A program made the position numbers and the translations under genes. A stretch of DNA of 64,000 nucleotides from Sabethes cyaneus. Lineage: Eukaryota > Arthropoda > Insecta > Diptera > Culicidae. This document shows positions 11,839 to 23,404 of this stretch, piece by piece. Where the stretch lies: assembly GCF_943734655.1 (NCBI RefSeq), contig NC_071355.1:197655939-197719938 (forward strand), in the 5' to 3' direction. The first letter of the stretch is position 1; every line of letters begins with the position of its first letter. A model generated the notes under the pieces. The model was not told where the DNA came from, ran no database searches, and was given only the letters and a program-made list of their open reading frames with translations.

Positions 11839-12335
11839 GGGCTGGTAATGAATGGCCGAAACACAAATGGCCGAATCACGAATGGCCGATATCCAAATGA
11901 CCGAATTTCAACAACAGTCACAGAAGGCCGAATCATGAAAGGCCGAATCACGAATGGCCGAATCACGAAAGGCCGAATTTTTTCGGAATGCCTAAATAAC
12001 TATTCAATAAAAACAAGAATTGGCAAGCAGTTAACTACTAGCTTTAATCAAACAAAATAAGCAACACAACTATTTACTATAGGATATAGATGAAAGTTCT
12101 TTCTTTCCCTAAGCGCAAATGCGAGACCTATTTACCGTGTCAGTAGCAAATGTTTCCTAGATGATTCAGGGTAAGACGGCCGCGAGTGTGCGCCGGTGAC
12201 CCGTCGTCGGAAGTGCCGGCCATTGCGGGGGGCACCCCGCCTGTGTTTCAGCCTTTTGTGATTTGGCCATTTGTTATTTGTGTTTCGGCCATTCGTGATT
12301 CGGCCATTTGTGTTTCGGTCATTCGTAGGTAATCC
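11839..12335. mobile_element. Foldback-type element with modular 15-bp TIRs
   Basis: An 8-bp duplication, CCATATTC (11831-11838 and 12336-12343), brackets arms made of 15-bp modules such as CACGAATGGCCGAAT. The left arm runs about 11845-11985, with the reverse-complement arm at about 12250-12328. The outermost modules match in the same order. The 8-bp duplication points to a hAT-like or foldback element. The centre (12155-12240) contains a block homologous to the 3' region of the Helitrons in this window (around GGTGACCCGTCGTCGGAAG). No coding sequence. Confidence 0.75.
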
Positions 12336-12404
12336 CCATATTCTAAAAACAGATGCAAAACTGAGTCAGTGAAAATCGGGGACAAAAGTACAAACGAGTT
12401 TAAA

Positions 12405-12985
12405 GTCGCCATCGAGCAAAGATGCAACATCGTTGAAAAATATTCTGAACAGCCGAGGTGCTAGGTTGCTCCCCTGAAGTACTCCACTCAAGTTACCAAA
12501 CAGTGATGAAATACATACTTTCAATTTTACGCGTAGTGTTCTATCGCAAAAGTAAGAGTTACCACGTTCAGTCAAACTATCTGAGGTTCCCGGCTGACGC
12601 AGCTCATGCAAAAGTATGCGATGGTCAATTCTATCAAAGGCTGCTTTGAGGTCACTATAAACTACATCAACCTGAGCTTTCAACTCAATTTGTACATTAA
12701 GTAAAAAGAAAACTTTTTCCAAATTAAATTCTATTGCCTGCAAGTCGTAGGCGAAATACATATCTGTCGCGAATAAATATAAATAGTAGAATTTAATTTG
12801 GATTTTTTTTAAATTTTATTTCAGGTTTCGTATTCTACGAAGACGCTCCAAAAAGCTTCAGTCAAATCAATTTGTGTAAAACAAGTAAACGTGAAACTCA
12901 ATAGATCCGTGGTAACCGATCGACCAGGCATAGAACCTTGTTGATCTGGAGAGAGTATTTTGAGAGACAATTATTTAGAATAATT
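12405..12985 (-). pseudogene. Non-LTR reverse transcriptase relic (CR1/Jockey-like)
   Basis: Minus-strand pieces: 12985-12845 encodes a segment with SPDQQGSMPGRSVTTDLL (the RT region before the first catalytic block). 12668-12410 encodes VDVVYSDLKAAFDRIDHRIL and a degraded SGVLQGSNLAPRLF block. The ~150 bp between is unrelated and contains a 15-bp inverted repeat, CCAAATTAAATTCTA with its complement (about 12719 and 12789), suggesting a small insertion. The catalytic FADD block is not present. Most similar within this window to the 23487-24740 ORF. Confidence 0.7.
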
Positions 12986-13099
12986 CCGATGCTGCCGAAA
13001 CATCGATATTGCCGATAATAGACAAACACGACGAAAACGAACGGCTGGATAATGCGTAATAGTGGTCCTTAGACTCTTATCCAGCAACTGCTATCCCTA

Positions 13100-13388
13100 T
13101 TTTTTCCCATGTGTGGGTGGACTCATCACTGCGACCAGTATCGTTGATCTATTATGATATCGTCCGGGTGTTTGCTGTATGACCCGCACTGCATTTCTTT
13201 TTGCTATAATCGCTATTAAATGAGCGATATGAGGGACATTTGCACTGTCAAGAGGCTTTAGCGGGTACTATAGAGTTCAGCATGAAGGAAGGGTAAATGT
13301 GGTGCATGAGAATAAACCCATGCTAAAATCACTTGACATCGAATGGTCTGATTCTATTAACATTCGAACCACGACCACTCGCTTGTCA
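13100..13388 (-). mobile_element. tRNA-derived SINE, copy 3 (5'-truncated)
   Basis: Minus-strand copy of the 299-1058 SINE. It keeps the B-box region (GTGGTTCGAATG) and body but lacks the first ~45 bp of the head. It ends in a short A-tail (TTTTTT at 13100 on the plus strand) and is flanked by a 7-bp duplication, ATCCCTA (13093-13099 and 13389-13395). Truncation at the 5' end with duplication is what incomplete target-primed reverse transcription gives. Confidence 0.75.
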
Positions 13389-13395
13389 ATCCCTA

Positions 13396-14131
13396 ACTCT
13401 TTGTAATGCCAGCCTTAGCGGAAATCGAGTAACCTACCCCGGTGGAACCTAATCTCTCTTATGAATGCTGAGTGTAGTAATGAGGAACCGCCTTGAGCTT
13501 TGAGCGTCCGTTCCCATGTCAGAGGCGGCTCTTGGTGGCTTGATGATTCTTCAACCAAGTGCGCGATTGTTCTCCAAGTTAGAAGCGACTCACGACAGCG
13601 TCTGATCCAGAGCGGGCGGCTGAATTAAGAAATGTTTTGTTTCAGCACTACACCGAAGATGGCAGCTCCATTACGAAACTCGGTAGCGTGGCCCTAGTAA
13701 GGCAACATAAATAAGCCCACCTTGTTACAAAAAATCAAGGAAATCTGACAAGATGTGGATAAAGGCAACGAAAGAAGGACATGGAATGGATACTGAATGG
13801 ATACTGAAACGGATAAAAGTCCGTTGCTTCAACTGCATCGTCATAAACGTCACTGCTTATACAAAGGAAGATCCGATGAAGAGTAATAACACGATGTTCA
13901 AAATACCGTTATTAAAAATTAAATTGGTAATTTAAACGGATAATGCCAGTTGGTTTGTATTGCCATCCTACACCTCTGAGCTAATTTTTAAAAAAATCGA
14001 TCGACGAATTTTTGAGTTACGCCCTTTTGAAGTTTTAAAGGGCAGATTGCTCATATAAAGTAAATAAAAATCTTCAATGACACTTCCAAAATGAACGTAA
14101 ATCACAGCCTGTATTGATGTTTTATGCAACA
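13396..14131. other. Unassigned sequence
   Basis: No gene, TIR or array recognised between SINE copy 3 and Helitron copy A; only short frames are present. Confidence 0.35.
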
Positions 14132-15655
14132 CTACCTGACCCGACAAACTTCGTATTGCCACAAATTAACCTGTGTTGTACATAAATCATGAATCTCGGA
14201 TGATCTTTGTCACAATCTCGAGTTTTGCAAGCCCCCCAGTGGAAGGCGCTTCCGACGGCGGGTCACCGGCAACACTCGCGACCGTCTCGTCCTGAATGAT
14301 CTAGTGTTACTATAGATAGTTTTTGTGGTCTTGTATTGACTAATGTTTTATGGAAGAGTCTCGAATTTCTCGAGTTCGATTAGTTTTTGAGTTTCGCAAA
14401 AATTTCTGTTTTATTTGTATGAGAGTCCATATCCCTCTACCACAGGGGTGAGAGGTCTCTAACTATCGTAAAATAAATTCAAGACTCCAAAATCTCCCAC
14501 ATGCCAAATTTGGTTCCATTTGATTGATTAGTTCTCGAGATAAGAGGAAATTTGCATTTCATTTGTATGGAAGCCCACCCTCTTAAAGAGGAGATGGGCC
14601 ATAACTCGCTTTCTAAAGAAGAGAGGGGTCTCAATTCACCATAGAAAAAAATCTTGCGTCCAAAACCACTTACATGTCAAATTTGGTTCCATTTGCTTGA
14701 TTAGTTCTCGAGTTATGAGGAAATTTGAATTTCATTTGTATAGGAGCCCCCCCTCCTAAAGTGGGTAGGGGTTCTAATTCACCATAGAAAATATTCATGC
14801 CCTAGAAAACTTTCACATGCCAAATTTGATTCCAGTTGCTTGATTAGTTCTCGAGTTATGAGGAAATTTGTATTTCGTTTGTATAGGAGCCCCCCCTCTT
14901 AAAGTGGGGAGGGGTCCTTATTCACCATAGAAAATATTCTTGCCCTCAAAAATTTTCACATGCCAAATTTTGTTCCATTTGCTTGATTAGTTCTTCAGTT
15001 ATGAGGAAATTTGTATTTCATTTGTATAGGATCCCCCCCTCCTAAAACGGGGAGGGGTCCCAATTCATCATAGAAAAAAATTTTGTCTCCAAAAACACCC
15101 ACATGCCAAATTTGGTTCCATTTGCTTAATTACTTCTCGAGTTATGAGGAAAATTGTGTTTCTTTGGTACAGGAGCGCCCCCTCTTAAAGTGAGGAGGGG
15201 TCCTAATGTACTATAGAAAATATTCTTGCCCTAGAAAACTTTCACCTGCCAAATTTGGTTTCATTTGCTTGGTTAGTTCTCGAGTTATGAGGAAATTTGT
15301 ATGGAAGCCCCCCCTTTTAAAGAGGAGAGGAATTATAATTCCCCTTATAAAGAGGGGAGGGGTCTCAATTTACCATACAATAAATTCTTGTCACCGAAAA
15401 CACCCACATGTCAAATTTTGTTCTATTTGCTTGATTAGTTGTCGAGTTATACAGAAATTTGTGTTTCATTTGTATGGGAGCCCCCCCTCTTGGTGGGGGG
15501 AGGGGTTTCTAACCATCACTAAAACCTTTCCTGGCCCCAAAAAACCTCTAGATGCATACTTTCATGCCGATTGGTTCAGTAGTTTTCGATTCTATAAGGA
15601 ACATAATATGTTATAGACAGACAGACAGACAGAAATCCTTCTTTATAGGTATAGA
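14132..15655 (-). mobile_element. Non-autonomous Helitron, copy A
   Basis: On its own (minus) strand the element begins TCTATACCTATAAAG at 15655 and ends GGGTCAGGTAG at 14132. The host is A before and T after, the Helitron target rule (insertion between A and T, no duplication). The 3' CTAG seen in copy B is altered to GTAG. After the 5' end come a GTCT microsatellite, then tandem ~143-bp sub-repeats (cores at 14701, 14844 and onward), then a conserved ~280-bp 3' region with a GTGACCCGCCGTCGGAAGC-like block. No Rep/helicase frame, so it needs proteins from another element. Confidence 0.85.
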
Positions 15656-15656
15656 T

Positions 15657-15925
15657 ATGCCCATTGCCGACCATTTTAGGAGTTTGACGCTGTATTGGGA
15701 CTAACCGGAAATGTTCCGGACCACCACCACGAGTACAACGTGCCGACGTATCATATTTTTGTGGATTACAGGGCATCATACGATACAGTAGAGTGCGAAA
15801 TGCTATGCAGATAATGCACGAGAACGTACAAACGGACAAAATTACGCGGCTGATCGAATCTACCCTGGGGCGAGTGATGTGCTGCGGATGTGTTTCGGGA
15901 ACAGTTTCGAGTCCCATTTCAAGTA
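15657..15925 (+). pseudogene. RTE-type reverse transcriptase fragment
   Basis: Short relic immediately beside Helitron copy A. With frame changes it reads VPTYHIFVDY-like then MQIMHENVQTDKITRLIEST and LGRVMCCGCVSGTVSSP, matching the early RT region of the 6996-8216 ORF (FVDFKAAYDTID to CCVRISGGLSSSF). Truncated on both sides. Confidence 0.65.
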
Positions 15926-18900
15926 TTCAAAAGCGATCAATAATGATCCATCACAATGATCCACCCATTTCAACTTTCATTTTAGATTCTATCTCAAGTC
16001 CCTTTTCAAGTCAAATTTTCAACTTGTACAAATGTACAAATTCAAGTATATTTTCAACCTTAATTTCAAGTCTAATTTTAAGACCTGTTCCAGGTTTAAT
16101 TTAAAGTTACCTTTCTAGGCTGTTAATAGCCAATTAAAACATTAGACAGCCACTATAAATATTGTGCGAATAATCTATTGTACTCTTTTATTCACTTTCC
16201 ATAATCATCTTAAAATTCTTGTTTCAGATCTATACAGTGCAAGTTTAAAATATAAAAAAGAGTGAGGTAATTCCTTCATGACTGATCGCAAACCATACAC
16301 AGTGGCACTACTGCTATCATGCTTTTCCACGCCATTTGCAAATGCACAATCAATGTGTTTCTTGCATCGGCGGGACTGAAGTTACCTCTATACATAATGC
16401 ATAATAAATTGTCCCTGGAGGATAGCAAAAGACGTTGCCATATGACAATGCCTCTTACATTCCTAAACACTCTAACGACACATTTCACTTTCGTAAATTT
16501 CGCTCCCATTCCAGAGGAAACGACTGATTGACTGACGACACTTTTTCTTTCCAGAGCAGAGCGGACGGAAAACTCGGTTTGCTTCCAAAAAGTTTACCCC
16601 AAAGTCAGTTCTTCCCGCTGCTGCTGCTGCTACGTTGGTTGACCATCAACTAACAAGAGAGAACAAATTTATCGCAAACAGATTATTCCATTTATGACTT
16701 TATGTCCAGTTTGTGATACGATGTTCCCTTGTCTGTTCCGGTTCCTATTGTGGACGATACGATTCGGAAACAACATAGCAATTCAATTACGTTCAACTCG
16801 TTTACGCTCTCCACCCACACACAAACCTTGGAAGGCGGGGGTGGTGGGGGAGGGGTTGAGAGGGGAACCAGCTGTGATTCCGACGATACTTGTGTTCAGC
16901 AGATGTTTCGTCCAATATAGATACATAATTTACGTCACTAGTGAAAGCTGAGATTGGACGTTTTGAGAAGAAGAAAGTATTTCTCTTATTTTTGATAATA
17001 ATTTTGGTAGAGTTAGTTGGCTACGGGTATGGGAGTGTTGATTAATTCTGTCGTTATGTTATTAGTTACAGTTGCTTAACAATACTGAAAAAAGTGTTTG
17101 AGCGAAAGTGGTTCTAACTTAATATTATCTATTTTCGCTATCAAAATATTAAATCAATTTCTTCTGTTATGCGTATGCGTAGTTCCGCAACTTTATAGAA
17201 TAGTAAGAAAAATATATTTTTTTAGAATGCAACACAGGTGTTCACTGTAATTTTCCCATTTTTACTCTGAAACCACTTGCTGTGTGTATATGAAAGCAAA
17301 CGTAGGACAAATTACGCCGGTCAGCAAGTAACATTTATTTCTTTTCCTCCGACAGACACTTTCCGGTTTAGTTTAAAAGTCAGTAACACTGGCAGCAGCA
17401 GCTGCTTCTGACAATTGGACCTAGAAGCAGTGACAGCCGGCGTGGCGGTTCGGTCGGTCGCCAAAACTTTTTCCGGAAGGTATCATTGTTTTGTGATTTC
17501 ATCCGAAAACGATAAAATTCTATTGGTCTGGTCCGGCTATGGAGTTCTGAACAAAGAAGCGGGGTTGACTAAACGAAACGCCCTTATGGGGAAGTATGCC
17601 GAAGCGCAGAGTGCAAGCTGTTGGATATAAAGGTTGGCAGATACAATAATTCGAAATCGTTAAAGCTATTTTGTTCTCTTCTGGTTTCTTTGCAAGTAAT
17701 TCACACAAATCTGTGTAACACGAACTAGGGGCGCCCTTTTGGAGGGTGATTAGGGATCATCCTCCAGTACCGTCAGATTTTCTTCCTAGATTGGTAAAAA
17801 TATTCTGTTTAAGCATGAATCTGAATATATTTAGTATTATTTTGGAAGATTGCAAGAGTTTTCTTTTTCTACAAAATAGTGTATGGATGCACAAATTACC
17901 GAATGCAATAAGTTGCTTTCGATGAATTGTAGTATCTTCTAGTTTTGCTGAAGGTTAGTGCTTTGTCCTTTCGAAACTGAAATGAGCGCAAAAGTTAGGT
18001 TGTTCGTGAAAAGAGTCTCGGTTTGAAGCAGATCGATAGATTGGAATGGATATTGCAACATGTAGGAGGTTTAATCGTTGCCTAGCTTTTGTCATGCGAG
18101 CAAAAAAATCAAGCGTTTTTAAACGATGGAAAGTACTTTTTTTTTAATTACATGGTTTATTTACATTTGCGGTAAGTAATCAAATTTATTCTTCCAAATC
18201 AATAAGCAATTATACATCTCTAGTTAGTAGTAAATGATGCTTATCTAAGGCATGGCAAATAGCTTTATATCCTTTAACCTGAAATCAAATGATCTCGAAA
18301 ATATTGCTTCGCTTCAGTAGCCGTAATCTGAAAAGCATTGTTCGCAGATACGAAGAAGGATTTTCAGGGATTTCTAGCCACATTTTTGTCACCCCTACAA
18401 GAAGGTGAATAGAACGCAATCCATCTAGAAGCATCCTTCAGACAGAGACGCGAAACGCGGCGTACTTCTGCTGATGTGGAGCCACATTTTAAAATCATAA
18501 ACAGGAACTGAGCTACGCAGTGGCTAACCGATTTGCACCCTCGTGTGCGAGGTGCTGTAATCCAAAATTTTGGAGAACACTTTCCGCTCGAGTGACGTCG
18601 ATTATTATGACTTGTTCCATGATACACCTGATGGCAGTTGGGGTCCAACCCGGTTCGGCAGGGGTTAAATGTGCGACCATCACCACCGTCATCATCATCA
18701 TCATCAACATCAGTGGTAGCAGCAGCAGTGTGTGTTGTATGAGGGTGAAAATGATTGACGTTTCTTTCGTGATATCTTTTCCACTCCATCATAATGCATA
18801 CTTTCACCGTTGCCGCCACCGCCGACATATGGAGCGAACTGGTAAGGCAAATGTGGAAATCCTTTTCCGAATGGTGGTGGGTGGTGGTGGAGAACGGGGC

Positions 18901-21384
18901 GTTTCACCGTTCTGCATATTTTCAGACGGAAGGATTCTTACGGCCGTGGCGGATCAAACTTTCAATCAATCAATCTGGAAATAAATTATTCATAACGTCT
19001 AGTTAAATTTTTTTGGCAGGACCAGATTTTACCACCTACTTGCCGGTTCTGGATTTGATTGCTACCTGATGTACCCGTACTTGTAAGCGAGCCAATAAAA
19101 GTCTTTTCCATATGCTCTGATATAAATGTAGAAATGATTTATGACGGAAGTACTGCGTTCCTACTAGTTTTGGTTTGTTCACGTTGTATACCAACGATTA
19201 AATATATATTGAAGTATGGCCAAAATACTTTCATTTTTTAAAAATTATTATTAAAGAAAGCGTTTGAGAGAAATTCCGGAGTACCAAAATTTGTTTTAGG
19301 TAAGATGGTCATTCCAACTGTACTTTTCTATGAATCGCTCGGTTTTAATTTAGCTGTCTTGAGTTCTTGCATCTGTAGTGAATAAAAGCACCAACTGATT
19401 AACTCATAATATTAAAAGGGATTCCATATTGTAGCATCACTGGTAACATTTATGATATAATTATAGTTAATCCTTATTTGAATATAATTTAAAGAACTAT
19501 CTAAAATTTATTTCTGAATTTTGTATACAACCAAAATCGAGCACACAATCTCGATATATTCTCCTAGCCGTCACTCAATCGATCGCTTCTGCTAGATTGA
19601 GAGCTTTATTACCGCTATTTCGGTTCAATCCCTTCACTAGCCGGCTAGGTTCGAACGATTTAAATTTCGATGTAAATCCTTGTTTATCTACTTTCACAAA
19701 GCCCAAAACAAAAAAAAGAAACCTTTAACTCACTACAGATTCTCTCTGTTAACGATGTCGGTTAATCCTGCTTTACGATATTGGAGTTTAATCGAACGAA
19801 CCAGTGTAGTGGGAACCAGTAAATTTTCGCCCATCCGTTTCGGCTTTGGCTTGCCTTGCCGAAGCTTTCGTCCTCTTTTCCGGGAATTGTAATATCATAA
19901 GTTTGGCTCATCGCTGCCGCTCGCTTTTATTTATTTCCACTTCAACTCGTTTTGATGCATTTATTTTCAGTTGCTCTCGGGCGTACCGAAAAAAAAAACG
20001 ATCCGTCCGTCAGCATTACCTTTTGGCAGCGAGCAATTAAAATAATTAAGTTGAAATATGCTTCAGTTAAAAGGAATCCTCTTTCAAAGCACTGGAAAAT
20101 ACTTTCATTGGCAGTGAATATCACATGTTCGTTGAAAGTAGAGTACGAAAACAAGAAATCAAAGCATTTACTATATTTGATGTAAATCCGTTTCAAAGAA
20201 AGGTGTAGCTCTTCTCCTATAAACTTGTAGACAAGTTCAAAAAGTTTTCCTTTCAAGATTATCCGCCCATAAGTTTGACCTTGTTAATAAATAGTCGGCA
20301 GAATACATTTCCGACTTTATAGGCTATAGTTTTCAACTCCATTCAATCTTCCACCCACTGTCGGTGGCTGGTACGTCCTAACGTAGGCACATTTGTTGTC
20401 AGTTCCGCTACGTTTTCTGTCTGGGCTTGCGGGGCAGCAGTACCGTTTCCACGATAGGCGGGTTAGGCTTTTCCTCTCAGAGGAAGACTATTGTTTTAAC
20501 TGGATATTGTTTTCGTCTCGCCAACTGGCGTTTGATACTATCTAGGGTACTAAAGTTATTTCGGGAAGCTCTGCTAATGGTTGGCGTTTTCAGCGAATCT
20601 CCAATCTGATCGCACAAAGCCTGGCTAAAAGTAAATTTGGACGCCCCCCGTGCGTCACCGGCACGCCCTTGTGAAACTGGACCCATTTGAAATAACTTTG
20701 TTTACATGTTTATGAAGAGCAGCTGGTGCAAGTTTCGTCAAAATATTCCACCACGTTGCACGGTGGTCCGGATTTAAAAAAAATGCAGACATTAGCAATT
20801 TGGTAAAAAATGCGTGATTTTTCAAGAGTGGTGTCTTCGGAGCAGTTTATTGATAAAATATAGCGCATCTTTCTGCACTATTTGGGTGACCGTGATTTCA
20901 CCTATTAGGATGATATGAACTTTTGTTTTTTTAAATAATTTCAAAAGAAATTTTTTTTTCTCCAAAAAGTTGCAGAACATACTAAAATAAGCAACTTTGC
21001 TGAATATTGTAACTGTCTATCTCTAAAGTTATTGAGCATAATTGATTTTTAAGTGCTCCTTTTTAACACATCATTATATTTCGCAACCGATAAGAGAATA
21101 GAAAAAAAATAATAAAAAATAAAAATGTATCCGTAAAAAATCTTGCAAAACACCTGGAAAATCCAGACTGGTCTAGATAAGTTGGTGAAAGTGCTAAAAA
21201 TGCTACAATCGACAGTGTGTAATGTTCTAAAACGTAATATTTCAGCATGCTTGTGTATTTGTAATATTTTAAAATTGCTAGTTGTGTGGCGCTTAGTTTA
21301 ACAAAAATCATAACACTAACTTTGTTACATAAAAATGTATTGCTCTTGCTTCCCTATTTCAGCTCATTCATAGAAGTAAGAAGT
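15926..21384. other. Unassigned ~5.5 kb, few repeats
   Basis: No gene recognised. 15930-16105 is low-complexity with repeated TTCAAGT/TTTCAAGTC words. CTG repeats occur near 16615 and CAT/ATC repeats near 18685-18715. Frames of up to 154 codons (18364-18828 minus, 18520-18984 plus) overlap each other on opposite strands around the triplet repeats and show no family motifs. This is the longest relatively repeat-poor stretch and the best place for unrecognised introns or regulatory DNA of a host gene. Confidence 0.4.
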
Positions 21385-21397
21385 AACTCTGTTGAAG

Positions 21398-21881
21398 GGG
21401 GGCTCCGTTGCCGCAAGGTTATCGAGTCTGCTTTGACAAGCGAGTGGTCGTGGGTTCGAATTTTAGTAGAATTAAGCCATTCGATGTCGTGACTTTAGCA
21501 TGGGTTTATTCTCAGGCCCCTCCATTTACCCTTCCTTCATGCTGAATTCTATATTTACCCTCTGACGCCTCTTGACAGTGCAAATGTCGCTCCTATAGTT
21601 AAGTGTACTGGTCAGAAGTACGAATGAGTCCTCGCCAGGGACGGCTATAATATGGGATAGTACTGGCAGCGAGGAATATGTGGGTAAAATAGATCAAGCT
21701 TTGAAGGAAGGGTAAACCCCAATACACACAAGCACGCATAAAACTTAATAAGCATATCGCTCATTCAATAGCGATTATAGCTAAAAGAAATGCAGTGCAG
21801 GTCGTACAGCAAACACCCGGGCGATATTACAATATATCAACTATACTGGTTGCAGTAATGAGTCCACACATGAAAAAAAAA
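21398..21881 (+). mobile_element. tRNA-derived SINE, copy 2 (complete)
   Basis: The best copy of the family (484 bp). It begins GGGGGCTCCGTTGCCGCAAGG (A-box-like), has B box GGGTTCGAATTTT about 50 bp on, a ~400-bp body, and ends in a run of ~13 A. A perfect 13-bp duplication, AACTCTGTTGAAG, flanks it (21385-21397 and 21882-21894). The long A-tail and clean duplication suggest it is the youngest of the three copies. Confidence 0.9.
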
Positions 21882-22109
21882 AACTCTGTTGAAGACATAA
21901 AAGCTCTATCTCTAATACTTTTCATGATACAATACATAAGTTCTTTAGTTTTAGCTTCTGTAGGGAAAAAGTTGTGCGCAATTTTGGTTTGAAATAGGCA
22001 AACTTTAAACCAATTTTCTGTTATTTGTTTGTTATTTTTTAATGTTTTTCCAACCAGCCTAATAGCATTAACATACTGTATTAAACAGAATTAAAATTTA
22101 AAACAGAAC

Positions 22110-22281
22110 ATTTCTTAAGTCTATTGATAAAATTGCTTACTGATTCACCGAACGCGAAGAATTCTTTGGTCACACTATTGAAGCATTCCTACAGGTACGA
22201 CCAATCATCAGGTGAACGAACGACACAGAATATCTTCACGTCGTCCGTATATGCTAAATTGCGGTCTGAGCCGAGCATAGG
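22110..22281 (-). pseudogene. Non-LTR RT relic, distal half (split from 26359-26700)
   Basis: On the minus strand this encodes LGSDRNLAYTDDVKIFCVV, the catalytic block of a CR1/Jockey-type reverse transcriptase with the usual A-D-D altered to T-D-D, and a short continuation. The preceding part of the same RT lies 4 kb away at 26359-26700, so the two halves are one relic split by the composite element 22284-26358. Confidence 0.7.
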
Positions 22282-22621
22282 TACTCCACAGTTATGGATC
22301 AACTAGGGCGCATTTCACGCTAAATTATAGAATAAAAAAATCAACTTAAATGTCACATTAGCTTTGATAGCAAAAATATGAAGCTAATTGTATAAGCTTT
22401 CAAGGTAATTATCTATTTTGGTTGATTAATAATCATAAAGCCACAATTTTAGCAGTTATTCTACCTTTGTCTAATCCACAATTATGGATCAGTGCGATAA
22501 ATGGTCACAGTTATGGATTAAAGCGTTACATGTTATGAATCAACGGAAGCAATTAAATCAAGTTCGAAAAATTTTTGCTGTTAATAGCAATATACGCAAT
22601 AAAGCAATATCAGGCTAATTG

Positions 22622-23315
22622 CTACTTTGCTGCAGTTACAAGCCATGATGCGCGCCATCCGGATCAGGGTGGGCACCAGGTCTCCGGAGCCGGTTCCCAT
22701 AGGGGGGCAGTTCAGCATAAGTAAAATATGTCATGTCGCATATCAAAAAACATCAGCACTTCACAAAATAGCGATTGGGGACCATCTCATGTCTCTCAGA
22801 GGTCATATGGCCGCTTCCGGGCCGCAGGGAGATTTCTGGACCGCTTTCCGGGCCGCAGGGGATCCAAGCATGGTACGGATTTCGAAGGAATTTGTCCAGG
22901 ACATAAAATGGGCCATATGGCCTCTGAGAGACACGAAATGGTCAATATTACTGTATTATGAAATGCTGATGAATTTTGTTATGCGACATGACATGTTTTA
23001 CGGATGCTGAAATACCCCTCTGTGGGAACCGGTTCCGGATTCTTAGTTCCCCTCAGATCCGGCGCGCACCATGGATTGTAACTGCAGCAAAGTAATTGAT
23101 ATGACCACAGTCGCTGATTTGTTAAAAAAAATCAGTATGTTTCCTACAAATTTCGAATATTTAGCAACATTGTATAAAAAAGCCATGTCGCGGTCCCCCA
23201 AGGAACATCGGAATATTTCCGGAACCATGTGACATGGAACCAAGTTCCATGCCTTGACCACAAATAAAAACTTCAGCCAACGGACAATTTTCATTACTTT
23301 TTTATGAATCATCAA
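22622..23315. repeat. Imperfect long inverted repeat, dispersed family
   Basis: 22622-22825 pairs with the reverse complement of 22905-23096 (roughly 80 percent by eye). Shared blocks include CTTTGCTGCAGTTACA, CCGGTTCCCA, ATGTCATGTCGCATA and GTCTCTCAGAGG-CATATGGCC. The spacer holds a direct repeat, TTCCGGGCCGCAGGG. The right part, including 23100-23240, recurs inverted at 29885-30190. Confidence 0.7.
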
Positions 23316-23404
23316 CAACTTCCTTTACTTAGAACACATAGAGAAAAGTAGAGTTTTAATTGATTCATAATTGTGGGAATATACATTATTCCCACAATTA
23401 TGGA

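Noticed and set aside
16550..16660. Possible exon after an acceptor-like CTTTTTCTTTCCAG
   Set aside because: The open frame runs into a stop without a donor site.
18364..18984. Two 154-codon frames on opposite strands
   Set aside because: Overlap each other over triplet repeats; no motifs, no splice context.
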